From the NCBI GenBank assembly GCA_964484125.1, contig CAZAEK010000006.1, positions 67,244 through 131,243 on the forward strand: a stretch of DNA of 64,000 bases, written 5' to 3'. Both the position numbers and the translations under genes were made by a program. The notes below the pieces were generated by a model. That model did not search any database. It was not told where the DNA came from and saw only the letters and a program-made list of their open reading frames with translations. The DNA is from DSSM01 sp964484125. GTDB taxonomy: Bacteria > Bacteroidota > Ignavibacteria > Tepidaquicellales > Tepidaquicellaceae. Positions 9,350-18,836 of this stretch are shown here, piece by piece. Positions within the stretch are counted from its first letter, which is position 1, and each line of letters opens with the position of its first letter.

Positions 9350-11419
9350 TTATTTAAAAATAGCATCCTGAATTTTTTTGTTTACGAGGTAAACATCTGC
9401 ACCAAGAAACAGAAATTCATTTACACCAAGTGATTTAAAAGTTTCTACATGCTCTTTTGGGTATCCTGCAAGTATTATGAAAAGGTTTTTGCCTTTTGCT
9501 GAATTTATTATTGCCGGGACGAGTTCTGGATATGTTTCATCTGTTGAACAAATTACGATTGCTTTGGCATTTTGCTTTATTGCTTCTTCAATTGCTTCTT
9601 CGGCTGTATCATATCCTTTGTTGTAAACTACATTAAATCCGGCAGTTTCGAGAAAACCTCTGGAAAAATCTGCTCTTGCTTTATGCTGTTTGACGGGACC
9701 CATTGTTGCGAGGAATATTGTTGCATCATTTCCGGTTTTCGATTTATATTCAAGTGTTCTGTCGCGTAATTCTTCGAAGATTTCAGCACCTCTTTTAATT
9801 TTCAAAGGTTTGATTTCGTAAACTCCGTCTTTGCCTGAATCGAGAGCAAGCTCAAGTTCTTCTCTTAATGCACCTGCAGACATTGCTTCAATTGCAGTCT
9901 CTAATGATTTATCTTTTATTAGTTTAAAAATTTTATCTTTTACTTTATTTTCGTTTCTGTTTGATTTAATCTTACTGATTTCTTCTTCGCGGTTTTTCTT
10001 CAGCAATTCTGTATCAACGGACTTTTCAATAAGTTTTTCTTCTTTAACATTGGCGTATGCATTAGTGCCGACGAGAATAGATTTACGTTTTGCGAAATCT
10101 TTTTCCCGCTCAACAGCTATTTTTTCAACTTCTGTTTGTGGAAATCCGTTTTTAAGTGATTCAAGCATACCACCCTGTGCCTGAATTTCTTTGAATAGCT
10201 TATATGCTGCTTGTGCCAATTCTGATGTGAGATGCTCAACATAATATGAGCCGCCGGCAGGATCAATCAGGTTTGATATATGACTTTCTTCGTTAAGGAT
10301 AATCTGAGTGTTTCTTGCAATTCTTCTGCTGAATTCATCTGACTGTCTGATTGCTTCATCGAACGGACTTGTTCTTAAGCTGTCAACTCCGCCGATTAAT
10401 GCGGAAAATGCTTCTGTTGTTACTCTAAGCATATTGACATAGGGGTCAAGCTTTGTCTGGTTGTAGTATGAAGTTTCTGCGTTTATCATCATCTTTGCTG
10501 CTTCACCTTCCACTCCGTATGCTTTGCAAATCTGTGACCATAGAATCCGTGCTGCCCTGAATTTTGAGACTTCCATAAAATAAAAAGAACCTACGCCGAA
10601 AGAGAATCTCATTTTAGAGGCAATATCTTCCGGTTTTAAACCTTTGTCAATTAACTGGTTCATATATTCAACGCCGGTTGCCATTGCGAATGCGAGTTCC
10701 TGAACTGCATTAGCACCTGCGTTATTATAGTGTGTAGTATTAATTCCGATAGTTCTTAGTCCGGGGAAATTCTCAATCGCCCATTTAGTAACCTTGGTTA
10801 AATATTCGAAAGCCGTATCCGTATTCATATACATAGTTCCTTTTGAAACTGCATAGCCGATAGGGTCAATATTTAAAGCAACCTTGAGATTTGTTTGATT
10901 TTTCTCTTTCAGATAAGCCGCGAGAAGGGCAGCTTTTGTAAAACCACAAACGCCGCAATCTATAAAGACGGGCAGCGTGTTAATATCAACATTATTAAAA
11001 ATCCTTTTCAGGTCATCAATGTTATCAAATTTAACACCCTCGAAATTATTTTCAATATCCGGTTTGATATATACGCAGTTTTGTCCGCGCGAGAGGTCAG
11101 ATAGCAACGCTTTGTTAAAATCATCCGGGCTGCTGTAAGGAATATATTGCTGAATATTCCATAGTTTTTTGAGATAACCTGATGTAGAAGTTCCTCTGAG
11201 AAAATCCGGCGAGCCGGGTTTTGTATCAACAAAAGGCAAATCTTTTATGTCTTCTTTGTTGTAAATCGGTTGAAGGTCAATTCCTTCATAGGTTTTGGAG
11301 ATTAATTTTTTTTCAAACGGAACACCTTTTAAATCCTTTTCAACCTGTTCCCGCCATTGTTCGTAGGTAGTTTCAGGGAAGTCTTTAGCCAGGTTAATTT
11401 TTTCGGTTAATTTATCCAT
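9350..11419 (-). CDS. mutA: Methylmalonyl-CoA mutase small subunit
   Basis: About 689 residues from the ATG at 11419 (MDKLTEKINL). A GTG at 11440 would add seven residues, and I prefer the ATG. The chain keeps the mutase fold (DFLRGTSTSGYLKKLWNIQQY, RTSPFDEAIRQSDEFSRRIARNT), but in the C-terminal domain the DXHXXG cobalamin motif is replaced by MGPVKQHKARADF. That is as expected for the non-catalytic subunit that pairs with MutB. It is first in the mutA-mutB operon. Eighty-plus bases of A+T-rich DNA separate it from the upstream sensor kinase; I saw no cobalamin riboswitch there. Confidence 0.95.
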   Translation of the reverse strand: MDKLTEKINLAKDFPETTYEQWREQVEKDLKGVPFEKKLISKTYEGIDLQPIYNKEDIKDLPFVDTKPGSPDFLRGTSTSGYLKKLWNIQQYIPYSSPDDFNKALLSDLSRGQNCVYIKPDIENNFEGVKFDNIDDLKRIFNNVDINTLPVFIDCGVCGFTKAALLAAYLKEKNQTNLKVALNIDPIGYAVSKGTMYMNTDTAFEYLTKVTKWAIENFPGLRTIGINTTHYNNAGANAVQELAFAMATGVEYMNQLIDKGLKPEDIASKMRFSFGVGSFYFMEVSKFRAARILWSQICKAYGVEGEAAKMMINAETSYYNQTKLDPYVNMLRVTTEAFSALIGGVDSLRTSPFDEAIRQSDEFSRRIARNTQIILNEESHISNLIDPAGGSYYVEHLTSELAQAAYKLFKEIQAQGGMLESLKNGFPQTEVEKIAVEREKDFAKRKSILVGTNAYANVKEEKLIEKSVDTELLKKNREEEISKIKSNRNENKVKDKIFKLIKDKSLETAIEAMSAGALREELELALDSGKDGVYEIKPLKIKRGAEIFEELRDRTLEYKSKTGNDATIFLATMGPVKQHKARADFSRGFLETAGFNVVYNKGYDTAEEAIEEAIKQNAKAIVICSTDETYPELVPAIINSAKGKNLFIILAGYPKEHVETFKSLGVNEFLFLGADVYLVNKKIQDAIFK

Positions 11420-11523
11420 AATATGATTTACTTGTTTCACTAAATATTATACAAATATCAGAAATTTAAACCGTAATTTAAATTGAGAAATTTATGGTGT
11501 GGAATGTAGAGAAATTCTTCAAA

Positions 11524-14394
11524 TCAGTCTAAATATTTATTCAGCAGGGAAATCAGAGCCTCAATTTCGATTGGCTTTGATATATAGTCTGTGCATCCTG
11601 CGTCAATTATAGCTTCTCTGTCTTCCGTAAAAGCAAATGCAGTCTGGGCAATTATTGGAATTTGAGGGAGGAATTTCCTTATTTCAATTGTAGCATCAAT
11701 TCCGTTCATAACAGGCAGTTTAATGTCCATAAAAATCAGTGAGACGTCAACATTTTCTTTCAGATAATCCACCGCATCCCTGCCGTTTTTGACATGAACG
11801 GTTTCATATTCCCGCTGTTTTAAAACTGTTTCGAGAAATTTATAGCTCAGATTATCATCTTCAGCAATAAGTATTTTTTTCTTCCCTGAGAGAACAGTTT
11901 TATTAACAGTTTTTTTATTTACTTCCTTAGATTTAAGCTGTGGCGGAGTATATGGTATTGAGATATAAAAAGTACTGCCTTTGCCAACTTCAGATTCAAT
12001 ATTTATTTTCCCTTTAATAATATCAGCATAAGCTTTTACAATTGTCAATCCAAGCCCGGAACCCTCGAATGAACGGTCGTAAGCGAGAAGATCTGCCTGA
12101 ACAAACCTTTCGAAAATTAAGTCAATTTTATCCTTAGGAATTCCTATACCAGAATCTTTAACATATATTATAATAAAATCATTTTCATAATAGGACCCAA
12201 TTTCTATAAAACCTATTTGTGTAAATTTTATCGCATTTTTAATAAGATTTGTCAGAATACTTTCAATCTTTAAATTATCAGAAATTATTATTCTATTGGT
12301 TTCGTCAAGGGAATCTGAGATTCTGAACTCAATATTTTTTGCATCTGCCTGTAACTTAAAGAAATCATACTGGTTTTTTAAAATCTCTGATATATTAACT
12401 AAGTTTTTATTAAGGTCAATCTGTCCTGATTCTATTTTTGAAATTTCAATAATATCATTTATTGTATCAATAAGTCTCTTCCCGCTGTGGCTCATTATTT
12501 CAATATATTTTGCCTTATTTTCTTCAGATAGATCAGGTTCATTAAGCAGTTGCAGAAATCCAAGTATTCCATTCATAGGTGTCCTGATTTCATGGCTCAT
12601 ATTTGCAAGAAATGCGGATTTGAGTTTGTTGCTTTCTTCGGCTTTTTCCTTGGCTTTTATCAGTTCTGTTTCTTTTTCAACTCTGAGTCTGATATTCAGA
12701 ATCAAATGTGAAAAAACTTTAAGCAGTTTCATTTCATTTTCGGAATATATATGATAATCTTTTACTGAATCAAATCCTACAAATCCAATACAATTATTTT
12801 TATCAATAAGTGGTATAGCAATTAAAGATTTAATACCCTGCTGCTGGAGCACTTCTCTGGAATATTTATCTGAAATTTTGCTCACGTCTTCAATAATCAT
12901 ATCCTCTCCGTTGCTGAATGTTGAAACCCAATCGTCGGCAAGTTGAATGTTTTTCAGGTTATCAATCTGTGGAGTAATCCCTTCATTGCACCATTCGTAT
13001 GTGTTCGTTGTCAGATTTGTCTTTGAATCAAAATCAAAAATATATGCCCTGTCTGCTCCGACGAATGAGCCAATTCTTTCGAGAGTATTATTGATTGCAT
13101 TACCAACTTCTTCAAGTGGAAGATTGATAAACGAGGTTGAAATCTCTATCAATAAATTTCTGAATTGTCTGTTGTATTCAAGAATTTCTTCTTTTTGTTT
13201 TGCGTCAGTTATATCTCTGTGAGTACCCGACATAATAAGTGGTTTACCATTTTCATCCAATTGTAAAACTTTTCCGGTATTATGAACCCAGATTAATCTC
13301 CCGTCTTTATGTTTCATACGGAACTCTGATGAAAAATATTCAAGATTTCCTGCAAAGTGATTTTCAAGCAATTCAAGGGCTCTGTTCAGATCCGGCTTAT
13401 GAATTAGTTTTAATAATGTATCTATCGAAGTAGGGGATAGTTCCTCAAGTGAATATCCGAGCATTTCTGCCCATCTTTCATTAAACACAGTCTCTCCCGA
13501 CTGAATATTCCATTCCCATGTCCCTACGTTTGTGCCGCGGATAATATTTTCAAGTCTTTCTCTTTCCTTTCGTATTATGTTCTCTGATTCTTTTAATTGT
13601 GTAATATCTCTCGCACACCCTAAAACACCAATCAACTCTCCTTTTTCATTAAACATCGGAGTCTTTATTACATCAAGGAAAAGAAATTTACCTTTTACAT
13701 TACCGAATTCATCGAACCTGCCTTCAACCTTTGAATTAAGTACAATTTCATCAGAATCCCGGCAAATTTCCCCAAATGTATGCCATTTTGGATTATCCGG
13801 ATGTAGATTTCTCTGACGATTTGCAAAGAACATATCATCTTTACCAATTGGCTCATTAATATCAACGGCACTAAGTAAGTTTTCGCAAATTGATTTATTG
13901 ACAAAAATATATTTCTTGTTAATATCTTTTGCCCAGATCATATCAGGAATCATATCCGCAATATTCCTGTGAAATTTTTCCAGCTCTTTATATTTTTTCT
14001 CGCTTAATTCAAGATTAAAATCGAATTTTTTCCTTTCATTAATATTAATGAAAAAAATTGAGAAAAATCCTTTTTCATGCGAGAATGCCTGAACCTGGAA
14101 CCAGGAATCAAGTGGTTCAAAATATTGTTCTGTAAAATTGTTTGTGCAATTAAGTGCAATATCACCGTAAAAATCTATCCAGTTAAATTTTAAATTGTGA
14201 ATATCAGGAAATATTTCTGTTACGGTTTTACCGATTATAAAATCTCTTTTAAAACCTGTAAGTTCTTCAAATTTTTTATTAACTTTTAAAAAAACAAAAT
14301 CAACAGGATTATTTTTTTTATCAAGAATAACCTCGTGATGAGCAAAACCGAAAGGTGCGTTCTCAAAAATGGAATTAAGTAAGTCAGATTCCAT
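11524..14394 (-). CDS. Multi-PAS/GAF hybrid sensor histidine kinase
   Basis: 956 residues without a clear membrane segment. Domains in order: PAS (about 1-120), PAS (about 130-270), PAS with PAC motif (about 275-400, ending in THRDITDAKQ), GAF (about 405-565, with GADRAYIFDF), HisKA with H-box SHEIRTPMNG near residue 601, ATPase (N-box NLIKNAIKFT, DSGIGIP, GSGLGLTI) and a receiver domain with phospho-acceptor Asp in FMDIKLP near residue 889. It should sense a cytoplasmic signal through its PAS/GAF domains and pass phosphate inward to its own receiver. No output regulator is next to it. It lies 39 bases downstream of a small lipoprotein gene on the same strand, so the two may be cotranscribed. 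Confidence 0.94.
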   Translation of the reverse strand: MESDLLNSIFENAPFGFAHHEVILDKKNNPVDFVFLKVNKKFEELTGFKRDFIIGKTVTEIFPDIHNLKFNWIDFYGDIALNCTNNFTEQYFEPLDSWFQVQAFSHEKGFFSIFFININERKKFDFNLELSEKKYKELEKFHRNIADMIPDMIWAKDINKKYIFVNKSICENLLSAVDINEPIGKDDMFFANRQRNLHPDNPKWHTFGEICRDSDEIVLNSKVEGRFDEFGNVKGKFLFLDVIKTPMFNEKGELIGVLGCARDITQLKESENIIRKERERLENIIRGTNVGTWEWNIQSGETVFNERWAEMLGYSLEELSPTSIDTLLKLIHKPDLNRALELLENHFAGNLEYFSSEFRMKHKDGRLIWVHNTGKVLQLDENGKPLIMSGTHRDITDAKQKEEILEYNRQFRNLLIEISTSFINLPLEEVGNAINNTLERIGSFVGADRAYIFDFDSKTNLTTNTYEWCNEGITPQIDNLKNIQLADDWVSTFSNGEDMIIEDVSKISDKYSREVLQQQGIKSLIAIPLIDKNNCIGFVGFDSVKDYHIYSENEMKLLKVFSHLILNIRLRVEKETELIKAKEKAEESNKLKSAFLANMSHEIRTPMNGILGFLQLLNEPDLSEENKAKYIEIMSHSGKRLIDTINDIIEISKIESGQIDLNKNLVNISEILKNQYDFFKLQADAKNIEFRISDSLDETNRIIISDNLKIESILTNLIKNAIKFTQIGFIEIGSYYENDFIIIYVKDSGIGIPKDKIDLIFERFVQADLLAYDRSFEGSGLGLTIVKAYADIIKGKINIESEVGKGSTFYISIPYTPPQLKSKEVNKKTVNKTVLSGKKKILIAEDDNLSYKFLETVLKQREYETVHVKNGRDAVDYLKENVDVSLIFMDIKLPVMNGIDATIEIRKFLPQIPIIAQTAFAFTEDREAIIDAGCTDYISKPIEIEALISLLNKYLD

Positions 14395-14433
14395 AATAAA
14401 AGTATTATTTTATAGTATAAAAAAAGTTGTTTC

Positions 14434-14898
14434 CTATTTTTTCTTTACAGATAAATCCCTTAAGTAAACATAGCCAAGAGTATCGCCCGGTAATTTTCTT
14501 GCCTGCAATATATATCCTATGGATGTATTTTTCTTTGGAGATGGAATATTCTGATTTATAATAACTTCGTGTGGAGTATTAACAGAATCCCTGAATGAAT
14601 AAAAAACAACTGGGTTAAGATTATCAAGATAAAAAAACTGAACGGGAGTTGAATCGCTTCCGCATTTAGAATATTTGAACTCTACCTTGATTGTCTCAAG
14701 CCCAGTATAGTCAAAATTCGAGCCGTTCATTGTTTTGGAAAGAGATGTAAATCCGTTTACTGAAGTATATACTGAATCTACCAGTCCTGCTTTCTCAAAA
14801 AATGTATAGTTAGCAGGAGGAGTTACGTTGTTTTCTTCGCTGCAGGAGTAGATAGTAAAGAATGAAACTGCAAACAAGAATAAAATTAAATTTTTCAT
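14434..14898 (-). CDS. Small lipoprotein of unknown function (paralogue of the one at 48513)
   Basis: 154 residues. A lipoprotein signal (NLILFLFAVSFFTIYSC) puts the lipidated Cys near residue 19, followed by SEENN. The rest is a predicted beta-rich domain with LVDSVYTSVNGF, a central LETIKVEFKYSKC and a closing YVYLRDLSVKKK. The lipoprotein at 48513-48971 has the same length, the same opening AGLVDS/NGLVDS segment, the same central strand pattern and a similar end, so the two look like diverged paralogues. No named family recognised. It sits just upstream of the multi-PAS kinase; whether it takes part in that kinase's signalling is speculation. Confidence 0.75.
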   Translation of the reverse strand: MKNLILFLFAVSFFTIYSCSEENNVTPPANYTFFEKAGLVDSVYTSVNGFTSLSKTMNGSNFDYTGLETIKVEFKYSKCGSDSTPVQFFYLDNLNPVVFYSFRDSVNTPHEVIINQNIPSPKKNTSIGYILQARKLPGDTLGYVYLRDLSVKKK

Positions 14899-14935
14899 TT
14901 ATTAGATTTGTTTAATTAAATTATAGATAAAACTC

Positions 14936-14949
14936 TATCACTGGTGATA
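14936..14949. promoter_or_regulatory. Candidate operator: perfect 6-2-6 palindrome
   Basis: TATCAC-TG-GTGATA lies 38 bases upstream of the minus-strand lipoprotein gene (start at 14898), in its likely promoter region. The form resembles sites bound by dimeric helix-turn-helix repressors. No regulator gene adjoins it, and a chance palindrome is possible. Confidence 0.3.
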
Positions 14950-15017
14950 TATGGTTCCTTTCAAAGCAAACTAATCAGACAAATTTGCAAAAAAAATTTT
15001 ACAAAATGAATACAAAA

Positions 15018-15055
15018 AAAGCTTCCGGTGTAGTATTCCAGGTGCCGGAAGCTTT
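15018..15055 (-). terminator. Intrinsic terminator of the MASE1 kinase gene
   Basis: Arms AAAGCTTCCGG and CCGGAAGCTTT form an 11-bp stem with a 16-base loop. On the minus strand the stem runs straight into a T tract. It lies about 140 bases downstream of the MASE1 kinase stop at 15198 and before the lipoprotein promoter region. Confidence 0.8.
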
Positions 15056-15197
15056 ATTATTTAGGGGGATTTGGGTGGCTATTGATAAAGAACTATTTTA
15101 AATTTATTTACTATTCAAAGATAACTTATTTATTTTTAAAAGTATGTAGGATAATGTATGAAAAATTTGTAAGAATTATTCCTACATTTTATTCAAT

Positions 15198-16847
15198 TTA
15201 GATTGGGAATAATACGGTCGCCGTTGTTCCTTTCCCGGGTTCACTTTCTATAATAATCTTACCTTTGTGTTTATTCATTATTTCTTTGCAGATAAGTAAT
15301 CCCAGTCCGGTACCTCTTTCGTCTGCTGTTCCTCTTTTCTTTAAAGGAATTTCAATTTTAAAAAGCTTCTGAATCTCTTCGGTGCTCATACCAATTCCGT
15401 AGTCAATAATCTTCAATATAAGGTAATCTGCATCCCTGTCGAGTTTAATTTCAATATCCGAACCTTTATGTGAAAATTTAATTGCATTATCAAGCAGGTT
15501 ATTAATTAAAATATCCAGCATATAAGGGTCAGCATAAAAGAATATCTGAGAATTTATACCGTTAATTATTCTGATATTCTTCTTCTCATATAGTGGCAAC
15601 ATTTTTTTTACTACTTCTTCTATTTCAGAACCAAGCTCAACTTCAATTGGATTGAATTCGAGCTTCCCTGACTGAATTCTTGACCAGTGTAATAAATTTT
15701 CAATTAAGCTGTAAACGTTTCTTGCCGAATCTCTTATGTGGCCAAGGTATCTTTTTATTTCGTCTTTTGAAAGTGAATCAAAATCATCAACAATAAAGTC
15801 AGAAAATCCGAGCAGACTCTGGAATGGACTTCTCAGGTCATGTGAAATAATTGAGAATAACCTGTCTTTCTGATAGTTCATTCCTTCAAGTTTTTCTGTT
15901 CTTTCTTTAACTCTTTTTTCGAGTTGGCTCTGAGTTTCTTTTAAAGAAATCTGTGCGGAGTTCTTAATTTTTGAGGTTGTACCGAGAATTAATGCCGTTA
16001 TGGAAGTAGCCGCAAGGAAAACATATAGATAAAGTAAGCCATGATAAACAGAGGAATCGCTGAACGGACCGAATCCTTTTACAGTACCTATTGCTGCAAT
16101 TACAGATATAAGAAAAATAGCCGTTGAGGCACCTTTCACTTCGAATCGCAGAGAAGCCCAGATTAAAAAAGGAAATACAAGGTATGCAAGAGGCCTTGAA
16201 TCCTGAGCAATGAAATAATTACCATATACTATTAAAGTGATTACCACCAATCCTGATGCCATAACCAGGAACTCAATATATTCTTTTAATTTATAGTCTT
16301 TATATTTTGTCCCTGCCCAGGCAAGCATAAAAGGAGCCATAACAATGATTCCCATTGCATTTCCCATGAATGAACCGAAGTATATATTTAAACAACTGCC
16401 GAAATGTATCTGGGTTGAAATGCAGATAGTGAAAGTTTCAAGTAAAGCAATCAGAAGCGGAGCAGTAACTGCGCCAAGTAAAATCAGTTTAAAGATATCA
16501 GTAATTTTTGAGATTTTTTTGTCGAATCCGAATTTTGAGAGAAGGAAAGCACCGAGCGCAGGTTCGGCAATCTGAGATAAAAGAGAACCTGTCGCATAAA
16601 TAAAAGATGAACCGTTTGCAATGCTGAGAATAATTGAGCCGACAGCAATGCCCGGTAAAATTCTATAGCCATAAACCAGAACAAGGGCAAGGGCTATACC
16701 TGCAGGAGGCCATATTAAAGAAACTACATCTCTATATAGAGCGAAACTATAACCAACCTTAGCGGCAGTAAAAAATAATAAGGCGGAGACGATTAGCTGA
16801 GAGGCATATTTTATTCTTGATTCCGATATTGATAATGCGACTGCCAA
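15198..16847 (-). CDS. MASE1-domain membrane histidine kinase
   Basis: 549 residues. The N-terminal 300 residues are a MASE1 membrane sensor with about eight hydrophobic segments, including VSLIWPPAGIALALVLVYGY and the GSFMGNAMGIIVMAPFMLAW motif typical of the family. A short coiled linker (about 305-325) precedes HisKA with H-box SHDLRSPFQS near residue 336, then an ATPase domain (NNLLDNAIKFS, DYGIGM, RGTGLGLLI). There is no receiver domain, so a separate response regulator must exist elsewhere. The reading frame opens with TTG at 16847 and there is no ATG near the N-terminus, so TTG is the best start. The MASE1 ligand is unknown. Confidence 0.9.
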   Translation of the reverse strand: MAVALSISESRIKYASQLIVSALLFFTAAKVGYSFALYRDVVSLIWPPAGIALALVLVYGYRILPGIAVGSIILSIANGSSFIYATGSLLSQIAEPALGAFLLSKFGFDKKISKITDIFKLILLGAVTAPLLIALLETFTICISTQIHFGSCLNIYFGSFMGNAMGIIVMAPFMLAWAGTKYKDYKLKEYIEFLVMASGLVVITLIVYGNYFIAQDSRPLAYLVFPFLIWASLRFEVKGASTAIFLISVIAAIGTVKGFGPFSDSSVYHGLLYLYVFLAATSITALILGTTSKIKNSAQISLKETQSQLEKRVKERTEKLEGMNYQKDRLFSIISHDLRSPFQSLLGFSDFIVDDFDSLSKDEIKRYLGHIRDSARNVYSLIENLLHWSRIQSGKLEFNPIEVELGSEIEEVVKKMLPLYEKKNIRIINGINSQIFFYADPYMLDILINNLLDNAIKFSHKGSDIEIKLDRDADYLILKIIDYGIGMSTEEIQKLFKIEIPLKKRGTADERGTGLGLLICKEIMNKHKGKIIIESEPGKGTTATVLFPI

Positions 16848-16955
16848 GAGATATAAATTAATTTAATTAATAATTTCATAAGCAAATTAATTTTATTCTT
16901 TTAAAATGTCTGTAAGTGAAATTCTGAATTTTTTGTAGGTAAAATTCTTACAAAA

Positions 16956-16982
16956 AAAAACGACCTTCATCAGGTCGTTTTT
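16956..16982 (-). terminator. Intrinsic terminator, near-symmetrical
   Basis: AAAAACGACCT and AGGTCGTTTTT form an 11-bp stem around the loop TCATC. On the minus strand it is followed by more T residues. It lies 28 bases past the stop of the T9SS gene at 17011 and could also stop transcription from the other side. Confidence 0.85.
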
Positions 16983-17010
16983 AAAAAAGCTTTCCTATAA
17001 AATATCTGTG

Positions 17011-18759
17011 CTACTTGACTAAAATCATTCTCTTCACGTCAGTAAATTCTCCTGCGGTTAATTTATAAAAATATACGCCGCTGGGAAGTGAAGATGCATT
17101 GAAAGCAACAGTATAGAATCCTGCAGGCTTATTGTCATTTACAAGGGTTGCAACTTCTTTTCCAAGAATATTATACACCTTTAGTGTAACAAATGAATTT
17201 TTCGGTGTCTGGTATTTTATATTCGTGATTGGGTTGAATGGATTAGGATAGTTCTGTGAAAGAGAGAACTTATCAGGAATAACAGCCGGGTTATTTCCCG
17301 TACCTGTTGAAATATCAAATACCATACAAATGTTTGGCCTGTAGCTTTGATTTGTCCCGGTAGTAATATCAATACATCCGTCACCATTTGTTAAGTCCTG
17401 ATGTTGGTGATAAACTCTGCCTGCAGATGAAGTAGCGGCAACAGTTGAATTTTGTGTGTATGATGAATTATTAAAACAGATTCTCACTAAAATGTTACTT
17501 GCACCGTCCCAGTAAAAAGGATATTGTAAGTTAATATATTGCAGACCACTGCCGGGTACTGCATAAGAGCCATCAAATACCTGATACCATCCAGTTTCCA
17601 GGAAAGAGTTAATACTACCCAGAGATGTATTCTGCATAAAAATTTTAAAACCGTTCATTATCTGATTCTGCGGAGTTATTATAAAGAAACCAAGCTTTAT
17701 TATATTACCAGAGCTTGTATTTCCCGAGGCAATTATTTCTTCGGCGGTATAAAGCATGTCGGTTTTGGAATCCATATAAAAAGTATAAAATGGATATCCT
17801 ACAGGATTATTTCCACTGCCTATACAACCGCTTCCCGGGAATGAATAAGTCCTGAATAATTTTCCGCTGTTACCGCAAATCAAGCCGTAACTTCCGTTTG
17901 AAGTAAAGGTAATTGAATTAAGATTCTCATTGGTTATTATCTGGGAATTCCAGCTTGTCCCTCCGTTAGCAGTTTCAATTACTAATCCGTTATTCCCGAC
18001 GGCAATAACTTTATTTGGATTTATTGCGTAAATAGCATTTAGTTTCCCGGTAACGCCGGTGTTTAGTAATGTCCAGTTTAATCCGCCGTTGGTTGTTTTA
18101 AATACTCTTCCACTATCTCCGCAGACAAATCCTAATGAAGATGAGAGGAAATGTAATCCGCTTAATGTGTCGTTTGAAATGCTGATAGTAGTGAAGTTAT
18201 TTCCACTGTTAGTTGTTCTTCTGACATAGCCGAAATTATCAATAACCCATCCGTAAAAATCATTTATAAAGAAAACCTTTGAGTTATAGCCGGGCATAAT
18301 ACTAAGAATATCCCAATTAGCTCCTCCGTTAGTTGTTTTCTGCAAATCACCATAGAAATCACCAAGCCAGCCGGTATTTGCAGATGAGAAATGAATAGAT
18401 GTTACAGCTCTTGGACCTCCTGTTGTTTGTTCAACCCAACTCTGACATCCGTTTGTAGTCTTATACACTTTTTGGTTTACATTCCCTACATATCCGGTAG
18501 ATGAATTCAAAAAAAACACACATGAATTTGCTGTAGTAACCGGAAAACCTGATGTAACCCAGTTAAAACCTCCGTCAGTTGTATATCTTAGCAGTCCGGC
18601 ATTTCCTGCAAGGAAAGCACTGTTGTTAGCGGGAAAAGAAACACCCCTTAGATTTTCAAAGGTACCTGATGTTATTTCAAACCAACCTGTCTGTGAGTAT
18701 AGAGAAGAGGAAAGCACAAGAGAAAATACAATTATTAAAAAGTATATTTGTTTTCTCAT
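17011..18759 (-). CDS. T9SS-exported YCF48/BNR-repeat protein with YPFYTF module
   Basis: 582 residues with a signal peptide (QIYFLIIVFSLVLSSSLYS). Residues about 25-310 are repeats of the YCF48/BNR beta-propeller type, each with a T(T/S)NGG..W core such as KTTNGGANW and KTTNGGLNW. Residues about 320-480 are a different beta-rich module starting YPFYTFYMDSKTDMLYTAEE. The last 80 residues are a type A T9SS sorting domain (SLSQNYPNPFNPITNI through PSGVYFYKLTAG to RMILVK), so the protein should cross the outer membrane and be anchored or released at the surface. Ligand and role are unknown. The same YPFYTF module appears in the truncated protein at 62436. Confidence 0.88.
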   Translation of the reverse strand: MRKQIYFLIIVFSLVLSSSLYSQTGWFEITSGTFENLRGVSFPANNSAFLAGNAGLLRYTTDGGFNWVTSGFPVTTANSCVFFLNSSTGYVGNVNQKVYKTTNGCQSWVEQTTGGPRAVTSIHFSSANTGWLGDFYGDLQKTTNGGANWDILSIMPGYNSKVFFINDFYGWVIDNFGYVRRTTNSGNNFTTISISNDTLSGLHFLSSSLGFVCGDSGRVFKTTNGGLNWTLLNTGVTGKLNAIYAINPNKVIAVGNNGLVIETANGGTSWNSQIITNENLNSITFTSNGSYGLICGNSGKLFRTYSFPGSGCIGSGNNPVGYPFYTFYMDSKTDMLYTAEEIIASGNTSSGNIIKLGFFIITPQNQIMNGFKIFMQNTSLGSINSFLETGWYQVFDGSYAVPGSGLQYINLQYPFYWDGASNILVRICFNNSSYTQNSTVAATSSAGRVYHQHQDLTNGDGCIDITTGTNQSYRPNICMVFDISTGTGNNPAVIPDKFSLSQNYPNPFNPITNIKYQTPKNSFVTLKVYNILGKEVATLVNDNKPAGFYTVAFNASSLPSGVYFYKLTAGEFTDVKRMILVK

Positions 18760-18836
18760 TTTTCCGTAAATTTATATTTTTAAAAAATATTAATTTACAT
18801 AATGTTACAAAAAAAAACATTAAAAACAAGTAAGAA

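Noticed and set aside
11441..11523. Cobalamin riboswitch in front of mutA
   Set aside because: The gap is only about 80-100 bases of A+T-rich DNA without the B12-box or the needed folds.
18800..18822. TAATGTT...AACATTA hairpin between purF and the T9SS gene as a terminator
   Set aside because: The stem is short, A+T-only apart from one pair and followed by no clear T tract on the minus strand.
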